This document shows positions 30,673 through 43,152 of a stretch of DNA of 64,000 nucleotides, one piece after another. The DNA is from Cepaea nemoralis (taxonomy: Eukaryota; Mollusca; Gastropoda; Stylommatophora; Helicidae): assembly GCA_014155875.1 (NCBI GenBank), contig JACEFZ010017629.1, positions 57,011 to 121,010 of the forward strand, written 5' to 3'. The notes under the pieces are model-generated. The model was not told where the DNA came from and did not search any database. It saw only the letters and a list, made by a program, of their open reading frames with translations. The translations under genes and the position numbers were made by a program. Numbering within the stretch: the stretch's first letter is position 1; each line of letters begins with the position of its first letter.

Positions 30673-31107
30673 TTATACAGTAGCGTCCACAACAGTATTG
30701 ATACCTGCTGGATGGACGCATCCCAGATTGCTGATTAGCTGGCATTCAATTTTGAGGCTAACGGAGCTGTTGGAGTAGCAGGGTTTGAGTGCGGTGACAC
30801 ATACATCGTCGACTCCATTATAGGTGGAGGAATTGAAATGATTGGGGACAGGTTTGTCAGCGCCCTGATTGATGTCTCTGATGTATTCTCTAAAACGGTC
30901 AGCAAGACGTCTGCCAATTTGACCAATGTATTTCATGTCACATCGTTTGCAGATGATGACATATATCAGATGGCATTCGAATGTGCCCACAGATGTAACC
31001 GTGGGGAGGTGACTATGCACAAGGTGGTCTCTGAGGCTCTGGTTACGGCGGAAAATTACCCTAGGGCCATTGGAGAATACGTCACGAGTGGTTGGATCGG
31101 ATTCCAA
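30673..31107 (-). pseudogene. Penelope-like GIY-YIG endonuclease fragment
   Basis: 145 codons. YVIICKRC at about 50 is the degenerate GIY strand and KYIGQ near 60 the YIG strand; RLADRF follows with the conserved Arg. This nuclease nicks target DNA for Penelope-like elements. The CxxC between the two motifs (CKRC) is typical of the zinc-containing Penelope version. It is shifted relative to the RT frame. Confidence 0.88.
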
Positions 31108-31194
31108 GATAGACCAGTGTCGCAGGAAAATGTGCTCGATGGCATAGGCATGTGGATGGAAGGGGAGGATGAGCTTAGGTTCATTGTTAGGAGG

Positions 31195-31920
31195 TCACGT
31201 TTGTTTGACGAGGGACATTTCCCGCGAGACTTGGGTTATGCGACAGAAAGCTGTGGACAAGACGTCCTCTGGGTAGGACCGTCTGCGGAAAAGGTCAAGC
31301 ATTTCATGGGCTCTCTCGAGGAAGTCATTATCATCCTGACAGATACGACGAAGGCGGGGTAGCTGGGAATATGGGATGGAATCTTTGCAGCTTTTGGGGT
31401 GGGATGAGCTGTACAGGAGGAAACCGTGAGCATCAGTAGGTTTGTAGTACACGGAGGTTGTGAGGCCTGTAGGGTTTAATTTAATAGTGGTGTCAAGGAA
31501 ATTGACAGAGGTGGTGGAAATTTCTGTGGTGAATTTGATCGATGGATGGAAGTCATTGACATAATTAATGAAGCGGTTCAGTTCCGCTTCTGTCATTTCG
31601 GTGAGACCTATGCCGTCATCGATGTAGCGTCGGTAAAAAGAAGGGAGAAGACCATCATAGCTGAGTTCAATCTGGTGTTCCAAATGTCCCATAAATAAAC
31701 ATGCGTAGCTGGGTCTCATTTTAGTGCCCATGGCGACATCGCTGATTTGTTCAAAGTAGTGGCCATTGAACTCAAAGGAATTATTGGTGAGGACCAATTC
31801 AGCGAGTCTCACAAGTGTGCGAGTAGGGATGGCTTGATCTGTGCGTTGATCCAGAAAGAACTGTAGCGCCCTGAGGCCATCAGCATGAGGAATGGAGGTA
31901 TAGAGGGAACATACATCCAT
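31195..31920 (-). pseudogene. Penelope-like reverse transcriptase fragment
   Basis: 241 codons. DVCSLYTSIPH near residue 2 is the first catalytic Asp motif. MGTKMRPSYACLFMG at about 69-83 and RYIDDG near 99 form the primer grip and catalytic YIDD. FLDTTI near 146 and VYYKPTD near 160 are further family hallmarks. The N-terminal RT part lies upstream out of frame. Confidence 0.9.
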
Positions 31921-32164
31921 TAGGAATAGTCTGTATGTGTTCCCAGGAGTCAGTTGGAGAGAGTTGAATGAAAGTAACGCATGCGTTGTATCCTTGATTT
32001 ATGACGGGAGATTCGCAACTAGAGGTTGGAAAATACTGTCAAGAAACGTTGATATCAGTTCAGTTGGGCATGAGCAGTCAGAAACTATCGGACAGTCCAG
32101 GATTTTTGAGTTATGTATTTTGGGCAGCATGTAGAGGGTGGGTTTTAGTGGTTTAGTAATGGAT

Positions 32165-34410
32165 TAGCACCGCAGGATTGGTTACATAGCTATCTCATCC
32201 CTCTCCCAAAACCATTCAAGGATCTATTCAAAGTTTAGCGGCTTTAGGATCATCACCCTTCAAAATACATTTGGGAAGGTTTTAGAGAAGATAGTCGCTG
32301 TTAAGCTGCACGATCTTTTGGAAAGGAGGGGGCTTCTTCCAAGAGACCTAGGGAGCTACAGGCCATGAAAATATACCTGGTCAAATGCAGCCACTTTTGC
32401 CTTTGACGTTTATGAAGGGTTCCAGAGTAGACAGGAAACGATGGCGGCAGCGCTTGATCTCGAGGATGAGTACAATAGAGTTCGCTATGATATTTTGATG
32501 ACCGCACTGATGGAGAAGGGGGTCAATCACTGGTTGGTGAAATGGATAGCAGCCATCCTGCATTCTCGTCGGGTTGCTCTCCGTCTGGTTGCATGGACCT
32601 CAGAGCCTCATATTTTAACCTCGGGACTGCAACAGGGATCTGCAATCTCACCGGTGCTCTTTAACGTGTAAGCGAGCAAGATTGCAAACCTAGAAGCACC
32701 AGGGGTTGGAAGGATACTAACATTTGCAGATGATATTATTGCATATAGGCAGGGGAGAAATAGGGAGCAAACAGCACAGGAGCTGCAGGTGATAGTAGAC
32801 AAAGTGATTGATTGGTGCACTGAAATGAGTGCTGTCATCCACTCGGAAAAGGCGGCTGTTTTGTGGTGCTCTCTGGACAACAGGATTGTGAGAGATGATG
32901 TCCCAAGCCTCACGATAGATGGTAGAAGCATCAACAGAGAGAACAAACTGAAGTATCTGGGAATCACTTTTGACAGGAGTCTGTCCTATAAGGACCATGT
33001 GGAGACGGTTGTGACAAGATCTTAAAAGGGACTCAATGCACTTAAAACTATGGCTGCAATGGACACAGAGCAGAGAATGCTCTTCACACTATACCATCAC
33101 TTGATCCTCTCAGTGATTGATTATGGACTAGAACAGCTCACTGTTTCAAAGAGTCAGCTGGTGAAATTAGAGCGCATACAGAACGAAGCTATGTGGGTTA
33201 TTCTGGGATGCACTAGAGACACCCCAGTAGTGTGTATGCGTTACATCCTTGGTCTGCCGACTGTTGCTGGTAGGCACAAGGTGATGCAGGCGAAGGCATA
33301 CCTCAGAGTAGCTGCAGACACAGATCACCCGTTGCATGAGGCGCCGGACGAAGTTAAGGGTCAGAGACTGATAAGAGGGAAATCATGGATGGCTCGCCTA
33401 GAGAGACAACAGTTGAAGATAAACTCTATGGACCGCTGAGTGAACTAAAAAAGACTGTTAGATTCATACAAGAGACAACATTGCAGTTATAGACAGATTT
33501 CAAGCGAATGAAAGAAGAATAAGAAGAATGGATAGCTCAGGTGGAGGATACGATCAGACAAGCGTGCATCTTGGAGAACATTAGGCGAGGAGAGGAGTGG
33601 GTCAAAGATTTCCAGCGGAGCAGTCAGACTTGTGCAGAGTTATAATCACATTGAGCCGGGAGTGCAGAGAGTGGCCAGCAGGGGCCACGGAAGTGGAAAT
33701 CCAGCAACTAATTCAGGATAATGCTCTCCCAGGTGATGTGATTATCTACACGGATGGTTCGGCGTTGAGAGGCAGGAGAAGTGCCTGGGGATTCTTAGCA
33801 AAGGCTAATGGTCGATGTTTGGTGCAGGAAAGCCTGGCGTATGATACAACATCTAGCTTAGGGATAGAGGTGGAGGCGGTCAGTGCAGCTTTCAGCTGGA
33901 TGGAGAACAGGATACATACACACATCGTGATTGTAACTGACTCAGAAAGCATGCTGAGGAGGGTGAGGACAGGCAGGCTTCGCCCAGAGTGGCTTGCTTC
34001 GCTTCGGAAGTTACGGGTAGCAAGCATCACCTTGATATTTTCTCTGGGGCATGCCGGTGTGCTGGGGAATGAACAGGCGGACAGATCGGCTGCCTCGGCA
34101 AAACTTGGTGGAATATTGATGCATGACAAGGCAGACGTGGTTGCGGCCTTGTGGGAGCACGTGTACACCTCGGAGGCGCAAATGGATCACCATAGTCTGG
34201 TAGGAATGAGGCAGCGAGGTGTGACGATGGGAATCTGGCCGACGATCGACGCTCAGAGGAAAGGCGAGACGGACATATAATCAGATTGCTACTGGAACTA
34301 TTAGTGTTGGAACTCTTCGCTGGCTGCTGAAGATGGGGACCGAGCGCTTATGGGAATGCCTCGAATGCTGTGATGTCGGTTCCTAAATCAATCAATCAAT
34401 CAATCATTCG
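32165..34410 (+). pseudogene. I/Nimb-like LINE, RT and RNase H, 5'-truncated
   Basis: Plus-strand non-LTR element. FGKVLEKIVAVKLHDLL near 32265 and LQQGSAISPVLFNV near 32630 are RT fingers and palm, the catalytic motif is FADD near 32727, and KLKYLGITFDR near 32950 is the thumb. An RNase H domain follows at 33597-34280. Stops and frameshifts break the frame at several points (for example near 32370, 32670, 33025). It ends in an ATCA repeat (34387-34408), a LINE-type 3' tail. RNase H after RT points to the I group; Nimb is my best guess. Related fragments lie near 40.7 kb (minus) and 51.8 kb (plus). Confidence 0.85.
33597..34280 (+). pseudogene. LINE RNase H domain
   Basis: 228-codon frame. 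Acidic residues sit in IYTDGSA (near residue 52), GIEVEAVSAAF (near 91) and VTDSESML (near 118); the closing motif is LGHAGVLGNEQADRSA with His and Asp. All four RNase H active-site positions look present. The domain removes RNA from the RNA-DNA hybrid. It belongs to the LINE that starts at 32165. Confidence 0.85.
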
Positions 34411-37130
34411 CTCCCATGCATACCAAGCCGTTTAATAGAAAAACCTTTCACACTTCAGGCGTTCTCATTCACACTTATGTGTCAGCATTATTGCTTGTCA
34501 CGAATTTGCAGCCTTTACTTCCCAGAACAATTTTCGGTTCACTTTTGATAGGCCATGTAGAGAATCAACAGACGAACAAAACTGTTTTCTCTATATTCAA
34601 GGCTATACCGTCTTCACGTAAGCTTGCAAAGCCTGCAAGTAAACAAACCACCAGGAATGTCTTTCTGTCTGAGTAGGGTAATTTGACACCAGTCAAACTA
34701 CCCAGCCAGTCCAGATTCAAAGTGTTACAGGTCAAACTGATAATTACACCAACAGGATGGCAGACTCCATGGACTGTGTAATTAAAACCGACCAGGCATG
34801 ACACCTGATAAGCAGAGGTAGGAAATCACCCAACCGTGATGGCTGACCTCCATCTGAAAACAGACTAGAGGTGCAAGGTGTGAAATCACTGATAAGACTC
34901 AGACTGGCAGACTCAGGGAGGTGTGAACCAGGTCTCATAAGGCAATTAACACTGGGCCTGTGGGCTTTGTACCAGACAGAGGGGAGTCTGCACTGTAGGA
35001 ATGTGTGAAACATTTTATTAGAGCAAGACTGGAGGAATGAGAGTGATAGCAAGTTTTGCAGTTAGGATTGCAATTAACGTCAGGGGGAGATAAGAAGAAT
35101 TTATGAATGGAATTCCTGGGAGATAAGTGTCTACTGCTAGGCTAGGTATAAAAACCCATGCTAGACCTGTTCCCTTTAGATTAAGTCTGACTTCAGAACA
35201 GGTAGGCAGCCAGCTCAATGTTTGTAGTCATATGTATGATTCTTATGTTGCTAGATTTCACTAGGAGAATTATTTTTTAGTAACTAGTCAGTCTATATCT
35301 GACATAGGTTATTTCAATAAATATCATTGTCTACGTATACTTTTAGGTGTCTTGGTATATGCTTGTCATTTCTTTGTACAATATTCTAGTTGCCTTTTGG
35401 TGTGTGCATTTGTTGTACAGAATATAGTCAACTGACTATTTCTTTAATTCTTACCACAGCAGTAACTAAGTGGTGATTAAACCGGGCAGATCAGCAAATA
35501 TGGCTGGTCTGTGTGGTCACTTCAATTAGACTTGTTGTATATCTCATTTTGTAGCTATACAATATTAGTACTCATTAATAATGCCTGATGCTATTATGTT
35601 GAGTATCATTAGATGTCCATCTTGAAGTAATATAATGTTTACGGATATGTTGGATGTATGTATGTGTAATTTCATATGAATATACGATGCTAGGAATATG
35701 CTTCGTACATATTCTTTTTGTGTATATACGTCTCATTTCGTATACATACAAACTAACTAGTGCATTATGCTATGATGTTAAAGTATCATAATATGTCTAG
35801 TTTAATCAATATGTTTATGTGTATTGGATGTTTGATAGATTGATTTGTCATATGCAAACCTACCAATATGAAGTGTTATGCTATTGTCTGCGCATTGGCA
35901 CATGGGCCAACGATTGTGTTGGAAGCAGAGGTGTAATGGTACAGACATTACCCACAATTGGTATAGGGTATATGGTGCTAAACTTTCTCAGTGTATTGTG
36001 GGCGTGCGTTCACGGTAATGCATGGGAACCTGGCACAGCTACTGGTCACGGCTTGTAAGCCCGGATGACCCGGTACTATTATAATACCATTACCGACCCT
36101 GTGAGCTGCTAAACCAACTTTGGACGGAGCGGCTGTACGACACAGAATTTCTGTATTAGCGACATGGACATGGGCGGCAGAAATGTAATCATTACAGGCG
36201 TGTGAGACAATTGAAAAGCCCGTCCCAGACTAAAGACAGTAGGGAGAAGGAGGATGGTGAACGAAGTAGAGCTGGAAGATAAACTTGGCCAGACTGGTCA
36301 TTGTATATGTTTGTGTTATGATATGTTTTAATTAGGATTGCGCTGATGAAGAATTAGATATAACACATTCTCGACTTTCTTTCAAGCTCTCACAAGGAGC
36401 ACCTATGTTATAGATCTCAAGAACGAGTGATGACTAGGTAGAGCTAGGACTGACAGGACGTCAGAATACCGGCAAGCTGTTTCTTTTTTGAGTCTACTGG
36501 AGAGTGGGGATCTGGACCACAGATCCAGATAGATCAAGTAACAAGTTACGTAATGTTTCTCATCACTATCTATATGATATCATCATCATCATTTTGAATA
36601 ACATCCAATGTTTAATATGATTAGTAAATAAATGTTGTAGTATTGTAACTCATAGTTCTGTCATATTTTTTTCCAATTGTGCATACGTGTTGTGTGTGTA
36701 CATTGGTGGGGGTTCACTTACACACCAAGGAAAGGAGCAGTCAGGGAGAAAAACCTGTACTAGGATAGTTGTCCTTAAACTTTAATTCAGACTTAAAAAT
36801 CTATCCTAGCTAACCTTCTCTTTCCTATCCCTTGGCGAATATTCAGCACAGTTCATTTCAATTTTGTAACGAGCCACTTGGAGCTGTACGTTGGATATTC
36901 AGGGCTTAATCTGTAGTTCAGCCATATAGATTTTGTCCCTAGTCAGTTTCTGACTATTTGGGGTTGCTCGCCAGTGAATAATACTTTCATCTAGCCGGTG
37001 GGACACCCCGACTTATGACATTGCTGAATCACTTATCTTTCCTGAAAATGATACTTTTGTATGTATCTACAAATTTCCCAACGTTATACAATGCAACATG
37101 CATACCGTTGCTTGAGTGTGTGCGCGAGAT
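34411..37130. other. Non-coding stretch with LTR-like composition
   Basis: No supported gene. It holds a TATA-like box (GGTATAAAAACCC near 35145) and AATAAA signals near 35320 and 36629. The composition recalls the LTRs at 6-8 kb and the spacer at 10-12 kb, so it may be a solo LTR, but I found no convincing pair of ends. Confidence 0.4.
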
Positions 37131-37250
<120 letters not shown>

Positions 37251-37916
37251 AACAGATTGAAATTTGCTACACATGTGGAGTTTGGCGGTTTACAGGCACA
37301 AAGGATATATTTGTGGGGTGTCAGTTTGTCTTTGTGAAGTTTGTTGTCGATTTCCTTTTGTGTTCGTGTTTGGTACATTTTGGATGTTTTGCTTTTCTTT
37401 TGCTTGCATCAGTGTGTTGTTGTATCAGTTTTCATTGTTTATGTCATTTTGTCGGGTCATTTTTGTTTTTCAGTAGTCGATTTCTTTGTATGCGTTACAT
37501 TTTGACATTTAAATTTGTGGATCGTTCAGTGAGAACTTAGAGACCACTGACAAGATTGACGAAAACAGAACAAGGAGAATGCAGACAGATATCTGGATGG
37601 CTTGACCACATGGCCTGCTGATTGCATGAAATGGTGAACCTTGACCACCCATTTCTTTATATGTATCTATATATATTCACTCAAGACTGAGCTACCATAG
37701 GACACTATTCAGTAGGGCCTGCTTTCTGTTAGCACTGATAGTTGGACACCCCATGACACCCAACATTGATCAAATGACTACAAGCATATCCACTTGCAAG
37801 AATTCTTTCACACACATCATACTATCACCTACAATAGTTCTTTCAGTTCAACATGTTATAATTACCATTCCATCAACTAAAGAATCATTTTAATTAATTG
37901 TTTCTATCCAACATAC

Positions 37917-38066
37917 CCTCATTTCCATTTTCTTCTGAGAGCTCTCCTTCAACTCTGACTCAATTTTCTCCCTGAGAGAGCTCTTAAATTCAGCTTGCTC
38001 TTTCTCCATTTCACTTCTTTTGAAACATGTCCACTCTACTTTGTCCTTCAGCATGTCTTCTGTTGC
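37917..38066 (-). CDS. Host gene exon D, coiled-coil protein
   Basis: A 150-bp exon with acceptor TTCCTACAG before GCAACAG and donor AGG|GTATGTT on the minus strand. It encodes 50 residues in phase 0 at both ends, from ATEDMLKDKVEW to QKKMEMR, rich in Glu and Lys with heptad-like spacing. It follows exon C (39820-39955) in phase. I do not recognise the protein. Confidence 0.6.
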
Positions 38067-38149
38067 CTGTAGGAATGTCAGTCATAGATATACTTTAGTC
38101 TCTGCAGATAGAACTGCACAATTTTGTTTTACTGTGCCTAAAGCATGTA

Positions 38150-38320
38150 TTTAATGTTGCTAGTGGAAACAGTTAAAATAACATGTTTTGAGGGCATGCA
38201 TATTTTCTGTGGCAACATATGGACATGAGTCATGGATAATTTTGCCATCACTAAAGAAGAAGAAAATTACTGAAATTCTACAAGATCTGAACATTGAAAA
38301 AACTGGCTGGTTCACTGTAC
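38150..38320 (+). pseudogene. Small LINE thumb-domain fragment
   Basis: Frame-broken similarity to the post-catalytic part of a LINE RT (YGHES followed by a lysine-rich helix). Probably a short relic in the intron. Confidence 0.35.
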
Positions 38321-38392
38321 AGAGGATTTCGTTATAGCAACAACAGACCAGTAAGTTCACAGCTAAGAAGGAAGTCAATGGCAGACAATAGA

Positions 38393-38962
38393 TAGACAAT
38401 TTACATGTGACAGTAACAGAGAGACAATTTACATGTGACAGTAACAGAGAGACAATTTACATGTGACAGTAACAGAGAGACAATTTACATGTGACAGTAA
38501 CAGATAGACAATTTACATGTGACAGTAACAGAGAGACAATTTACATGTGACAGTAACAGAGAGACAATTTACATGTGACAGTAACAGAGAGACAATTTAC
38601 ATGTGACAGTAACAGAGAGACAATTTACATGTGACAGTAACAGAGAGACAATTTACATGTGACTGTAACAGAGAGACAATTTACATGTGACTGTAACAGA
38701 GAGACAATTTACATGTGACAGTAACAGAGAGACAATTTACATGTGACAGTAACAGACAGACAATTAACATGTGACAGTAACAGATAAGACAATATACATG
38801 TGACAGGAACAGAGAGACAATTTACATGTGACAGTAACAGAGAGACAATTTACATGTGACTGTAACAGAGAGACAATTTACATGTGACTGTAACAGAGAG
38901 ACAATTTACATGTGACTGTAACAGAGAGACAATTTAAATGAGACAGTAACAGAGAGACAATT
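38393..38962. repeat. 28-bp minisatellite, about 20 copies
   Basis: Unit AGAGAGACAATTTACATG plus TGACAGTAAC, nearly perfect, with a CAG to CTG variant in several units. Lies in the intron between exons C and D. Confidence 0.95.
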
Positions 38963-39192
38963 GCCACATGAAATATATTTGTAAATATGAGTTTTTTTGG
39001 GGGGTCTTTCTTTTTGCATTTGCTGGCTTTAAACTCAAAGCATAGTCCATACACACTACTTCCATTAGTGCTGAACTGAATTTTGCATGTGGATTAGCTT
39101 TCAGCTTTCCCTATTAATTGTGTCCATCGCCATCAGGCAAAACCACTCCGACTTCAGATGTACTTGTAATTTACATTCCCCAAGTCAAGGAC

Positions 39193-39449
39193 AGGCCTGT
39201 CTCCCTGGCCTAGGGATTAACATCTTTCTCTGTAATCCAGTATATCCACGTGAGGAACATAACATGCGCAAGAATCTATAGTGGTTCTCACCGCATTGAT
39301 AACTTACAGGGTATGTGAGCCGGTTCGCTCAAAAAGCAATGGCAAACTACTGAGCATAATCTTGCCAAAAAATCAATAACCAGCTGAAAGATGCTGATGT
39401 TGACAGTGATGTCCTGTAAAGGAAATGTGAGCACAAAAAAAAAAAATAA
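39193..39449 (+). mobile_element. tRNA-derived SINE, copy 2
   Basis: Flanked by TCAAGGAC (39185-39192 and 39450-39457). The head has CTGTCTCCCTGGCCTAGGG; the body shares CAATGGCAAACTACTGA and CTTGCCAA with the other copies; it ends in an A-rich tail. Inserted in an intron of the host gene. Confidence 0.85.
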
Positions 39450-39819
39450 TCAAGGACGAGAGGTCAAAGTTTTAATCCAACTGTCTGGTATAGGGGTTGA
39501 ACCCCTTACCTCAGTGTGAATATGATAAGAATGGGGAAGGAGCTGCTGGAAAGGCCAAAAGGTAGGAGTGTCTTGGAATGAATAATGTGTTTGTTTTCCC
39601 CTTCCTTCAACATGCATATGGTTGTGGACTACAATCTCAACCATCAGCAGCCTTTAGTTACCAGCAGTATCAATCCTAGAACAATGTATCACATATTCAA
39701 ATTTCCCAACCAAGAATCCAATTACAGCATCGATGACTAAAACAAAAATAAAACAAATAGAATCTTCTAGAGGATTCACAAAACAACCAGTTAATCAAAT
39801 TATCCAAGAATTTACATAC

Positions 39820-39955
39820 CTTTTCAAGCATTATCTCTATCCGTTCCATGTGTTCAGTTTCCAGCTGTCTCTCTTGCTCAGATCTTGAATGTGTAACTTT
39901 AGCTTGAAATTCACGCATGTTGTTAAATGCAAGCTTGGTGGAATTATGATGGTTC
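39820..39955 (-). CDS. Host gene exon C, coiled-coil protein
   Basis: Donor GAAAAG|GTATGTAAAT at 39820/39819 is strong. It encodes REFQAKVTHSRSEQERQ then LETEHMERIEIMLEK, ending in phase 0 and joining exon D in frame. The 5' border is less sure: acceptor ATAAACAG at 39956 gives 136 bp, whose phase does not fit exon B, so an exon may be missing between them; an alternative acceptor ACCAAG about 20 bases inside gives phase 0. Confidence 0.55.
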
Positions 39956-39978
39956 CTGTTTATTCGGGAATGGAAATT

Positions 39979-40449
39979 GTGGGTTGTGCTCAATATTTAA
40001 ATATTTAAATTTCAAATCCCGAAACAACCAAATAATCAAATTGATTATTGCTCACTGGATTTTAGGAGGCCTGGTGTTCCTTGCCAGTGAGAAGTCCTGA
40101 TCGTTCGGGTCCACATCGATTGACGGACGTCAGTCGCGGCGATTGGGCAATCTTGAGCATAGCCTACGATGGGTAGCGTTGTGGTATTCTGTTATGATAA
40201 TTTGGCGTGTCCAGCGTGTGCCGCGTGGTTATATACCCGCTTCACACGCCAGTGATCCGGGGCTTGTTTCCGGATCCGGTCAGGGATATGCACTACTGAA
40301 GAGCTCAAACGAGAGCGAAACTCGAGTCCATATTGACGTGGATGGGCCTTAGGTTCATACCAGAGTGCGATCAGCGTTGCCAGTAGTGGGTTGTGCTCAA
40401 TATTTAAATATTTAAATTTCAAATCCCGAAACAACCAAATAATCAAATT
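39979..40449. repeat. 343-bp segment flanked by identical 64-bp direct repeats
   Basis: The 64 bases at 39979-40042 and 40386-40449 are identical (GTGGGTTGTGCTCAATATTT at the start, ATAATCAAATT at the end). Between them lie 343 bp of higher GC content with no frame. It sits 24 bp from exon C. The origin is unknown: a long target duplication, or unequal exchange. Confidence 0.8.
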
Positions 40450-40689
40450 TTTATATTTGTAAATACCCACAGTATGATGCATACTAGGTTTTCTTATTTA
40501 TAAGCAGATGTTCTCCCTCTAAGCCACTTTCCCCAATATATGTATTTGTCTTAGATCTGAATGGCATGCTCTGCTAAAGTTGCAAATCTTTTACTCTTTT
40601 ACTTTAAATTTTGCCAGTTGTCACTAAGTTTTCTAGTTTATTTCACTTCATAATGTGCTCATAAATATTGACAGTTTACATCTAATTTA

Positions 40690-41480
40690 TCAATTCTTCT
40701 TCTTCTTTCGTTCGCCTGAAATATCTCTATAACTGCAATGTTGTCTCTTGTATGAATCTAAGTTTTTTTAGTTTACTCAGCGGTCCATAGAGTTTATCTT
40801 CCACTGTTGTCTCTCTAGGCCAGAAGGTTCGCCTGGATATGTTGTAGTTTGGGCAGCCCTGGAGTATGTGCTCTGCTGTCTGCGACGCCAAACCACATGT
40901 GCACATGGCTGAGTATTTATCAAATGAATTTAAGGTTGTTTCTTGTAGGACTATCTCATTTGTTTTTCTGTCTGTTCATGGTGCTCTCTGCATTTTCATA
41001 AGAAACCACATTTTCAGTTTCTTAGCTTGTCAACTGATTGTCCATGATTCACATGCATTTAACAGCCCAGGTTATATATAGTTATATAAATAAACACACA
41101 TAGTATTGTCTGGCGCTAACAGGAGGAGAAGGAAGTAAAAACTAGAGGACACACTAGACAACAAAAAATTTGAAAGCTATAGTTACCGACCATGATTTGA
41201 ACCTGTCATCTCCAGGTTTGAATCCCGGTCGGTAACTACAGCTTACAAATTTTATGTTGTCTAGCGTTTCCTCTAGTCTCTACTTCCTTCTTCTCCTCCT
41301 GTGAGCGCCAGACAATACTATGTGTGTTTATTTATGTAACTGTTCCAGTGGACTCAACAGGTTCCCTAATCGATTTCCAGGTTATATATAGCACTTCAGT
41401 AATATTTTTCTCACTGTAATTGACAGCTATTTATTGGTCACTTTCCCATCTTGCAAAAGGCTACCCTTTGCCATAGCAAT
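40690..41480 (-). pseudogene. Composite LINE fragments, minus strand
   Basis: At 40700-40830 the minus strand matches 33395-33500 of the I/Nimb-like LINE. From about 40930 the sequence resembles the thumb region of the RTE-like LINE at 28640-28790, interrupted by the hairpin retroposon at 41082-41376. Confidence 0.6.
41082..41376. mobile_element. Hairpin retroposon (inverted-dimer SINE) with 15-bp target duplication
   Basis: A 295-bp insert between CCAGGTTATATATAG repeats (41067-41081 and 41377-41391). Arms at 41086-41205 and 41213-41335 are near-perfect inverted copies with a 7-base loop. Each arm carries a B-box-like GGTTTGAATCCCGG or its diverged mirror, suggesting a tRNA-derived unit. 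The long target duplication points to LINE-type insertion. Confidence 0.8.
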
Positions 41481-41850
41481 TCTTGTTCTAATCTCTACAT
41501 CACATTTATGTTTGTCATATAATATACGAAACAGCATGGAAACAACTATTCATGTATAAGTTGTATTGTTTGTTTTCTAGTCTAAGTTGGTGTGAAAGAT
41601 TCACAATAATCGTTGATGTTGTGAGGAATAATAATGAGGAATTGTGAGTCAGGTCATGAGGAATGTAACAGAGCACCATCTCTGTTAATAGATTAGGAGG
41701 GGATGATGTGCAAAGACTAGGCACGGTTGAGCATCCTATGAAAACGTAACTAAGGATGCTCAAGCCGTGACGCGGGGGGTTAGAGAAGTGAGTTACGGGC
41801 TGGACTTTGAGGTGACAACATCGTTTGCTTACAATAGAAAACCTCTTGTA

Positions 41851-41961
41851 TCCTGATATATATATTCTGATATATTTCGTCAAATAAACTCATGAAAACT
41901 ACAATCAGGACTTCAGGACTTCATTTATATACATCTTATAATCGTCCCTGTACTGTTACAG
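41851..41961 (+). repeat. Short direct repeat, left copy (possible LTR end)
   Basis: About 110 bp shared with 48089-48193, from CCTGATATAT to TACTGTTACAG, with AATAAA inside and a small internal duplication (GGACTTCA). It could be the 3' end of a truncated 5' LTR. Confidence 0.7.
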
Positions 41962-43152
41962 TACAGATTTGATGCCGCTATACCAGGAATTTGGACGTGG
42001 CAGTTGCAGACACAATGCGAAGTACTAACAAATTATGCAGCACAGCGGAGAACTTTTATTGAACACCTTTTCTCAAGTTGCAACAAAGAAAATAACGTTA
42101 CCACAACAGATGATTTTACTGAGGGAATCTTGAATTTTGTCAGAAGCCGTACTCAAAGAATCCAGACCAGACCTTATCAAAAGTTGCAACTTATATTGGA
42201 ACCACCGCAAATCATTTTTTTACGGAGGCTAGAGCCGCCATACATCTTGGAATGAATTGTTAGATAGAGCTACAATAGTAGGCTGTTTGTCAAAATTATA
42301 GGCTGTTTAATATCGTGTCCTGGAATGACCTGACTGTTGTCCTTGGGAGTCACTATGCTGTAAGTTTTGACCTGGTGTTATCGGGGCCGTTGATTGACCT
42401 TGCTTGCCTGAAGGAGGTCACTTACTGGAGCTGTCCCAGACTGAAGAAATTTTGAATTTTGGGAGAAACTACAACTTATCAGGATGTCTGTCATGAAGAA
42501 TGCGATTTACTTGCTTTGGTCTTTTCGGACGCGGGTGGGCATAATGGGTTGCCGTCCTGCTGAAGAAGAGAACCTATTGTAATCGCTTCATTTCTCAGCT
42601 TGAGCCATTTCAAATCCAGACGTGCCCTTTTTCGGGTGAAGTCCAGACGTGCCCTTTTTCGGGTGAAAAGAAGCCACAAATCTGGGATGCCCGCCAATGG
42701 GTGAAATGGAGAGTCCAGAGGTTGTCCTTTCGCTGTGATGGAGTAGAGGAACACGACACGCTCGTTTTTTTTCTGTGAAGCCTACAGTTGTCAAGCATTG
42801 TCCTCAGTCGGCGTGTTTGGACTTACTTTCCTGTTGGACCCGTGGAAGATATATTTCAACCCTTTAACGGTATTTAGGATAATTAAGATTTAACTAATAT
42901 AACATAACATTGTGTGTTAGATAAAATTGATTAATTAATGTGAACACTTGATCTTTATAAGAAGAAAAACAGTTGCTTACGTCCCTTGTCTAATTTAAAT
43001 ACGCCTATAGTGGTATACTTATTGATAACTATTAACTAAATTATAATTGTGAATTTGTTTAAATAAATTGTATAGCAAAATTATTTCAGTAGAGCTCAAG
43101 ACGAGGTTTTGTTACAGGTACCAAGAAATATATAGAAGAAGAACTAGGCATA

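Larger units (their letters stand above)
30290..32170 (-). mobile_element. Penelope-like element with GIY-YIG endonuclease
   Basis: Remains of a Penelope-like retroelement on the minus strand. Order is RT, then GIY-YIG endonuclease, then a terminal segment with a hammerhead-like motif. Upstream RT pieces before 31920 are in broken frames. This RT class is related to telomerase RT. The copy is defective because the RT and endonuclease are no longer in one frame. Confidence 0.88.

Noticed and set aside
38393..38962. CRISPR-like array of 28-bp repeats
   Set aside because: Units abut with no spacers; it is a minisatellite in animal DNA.
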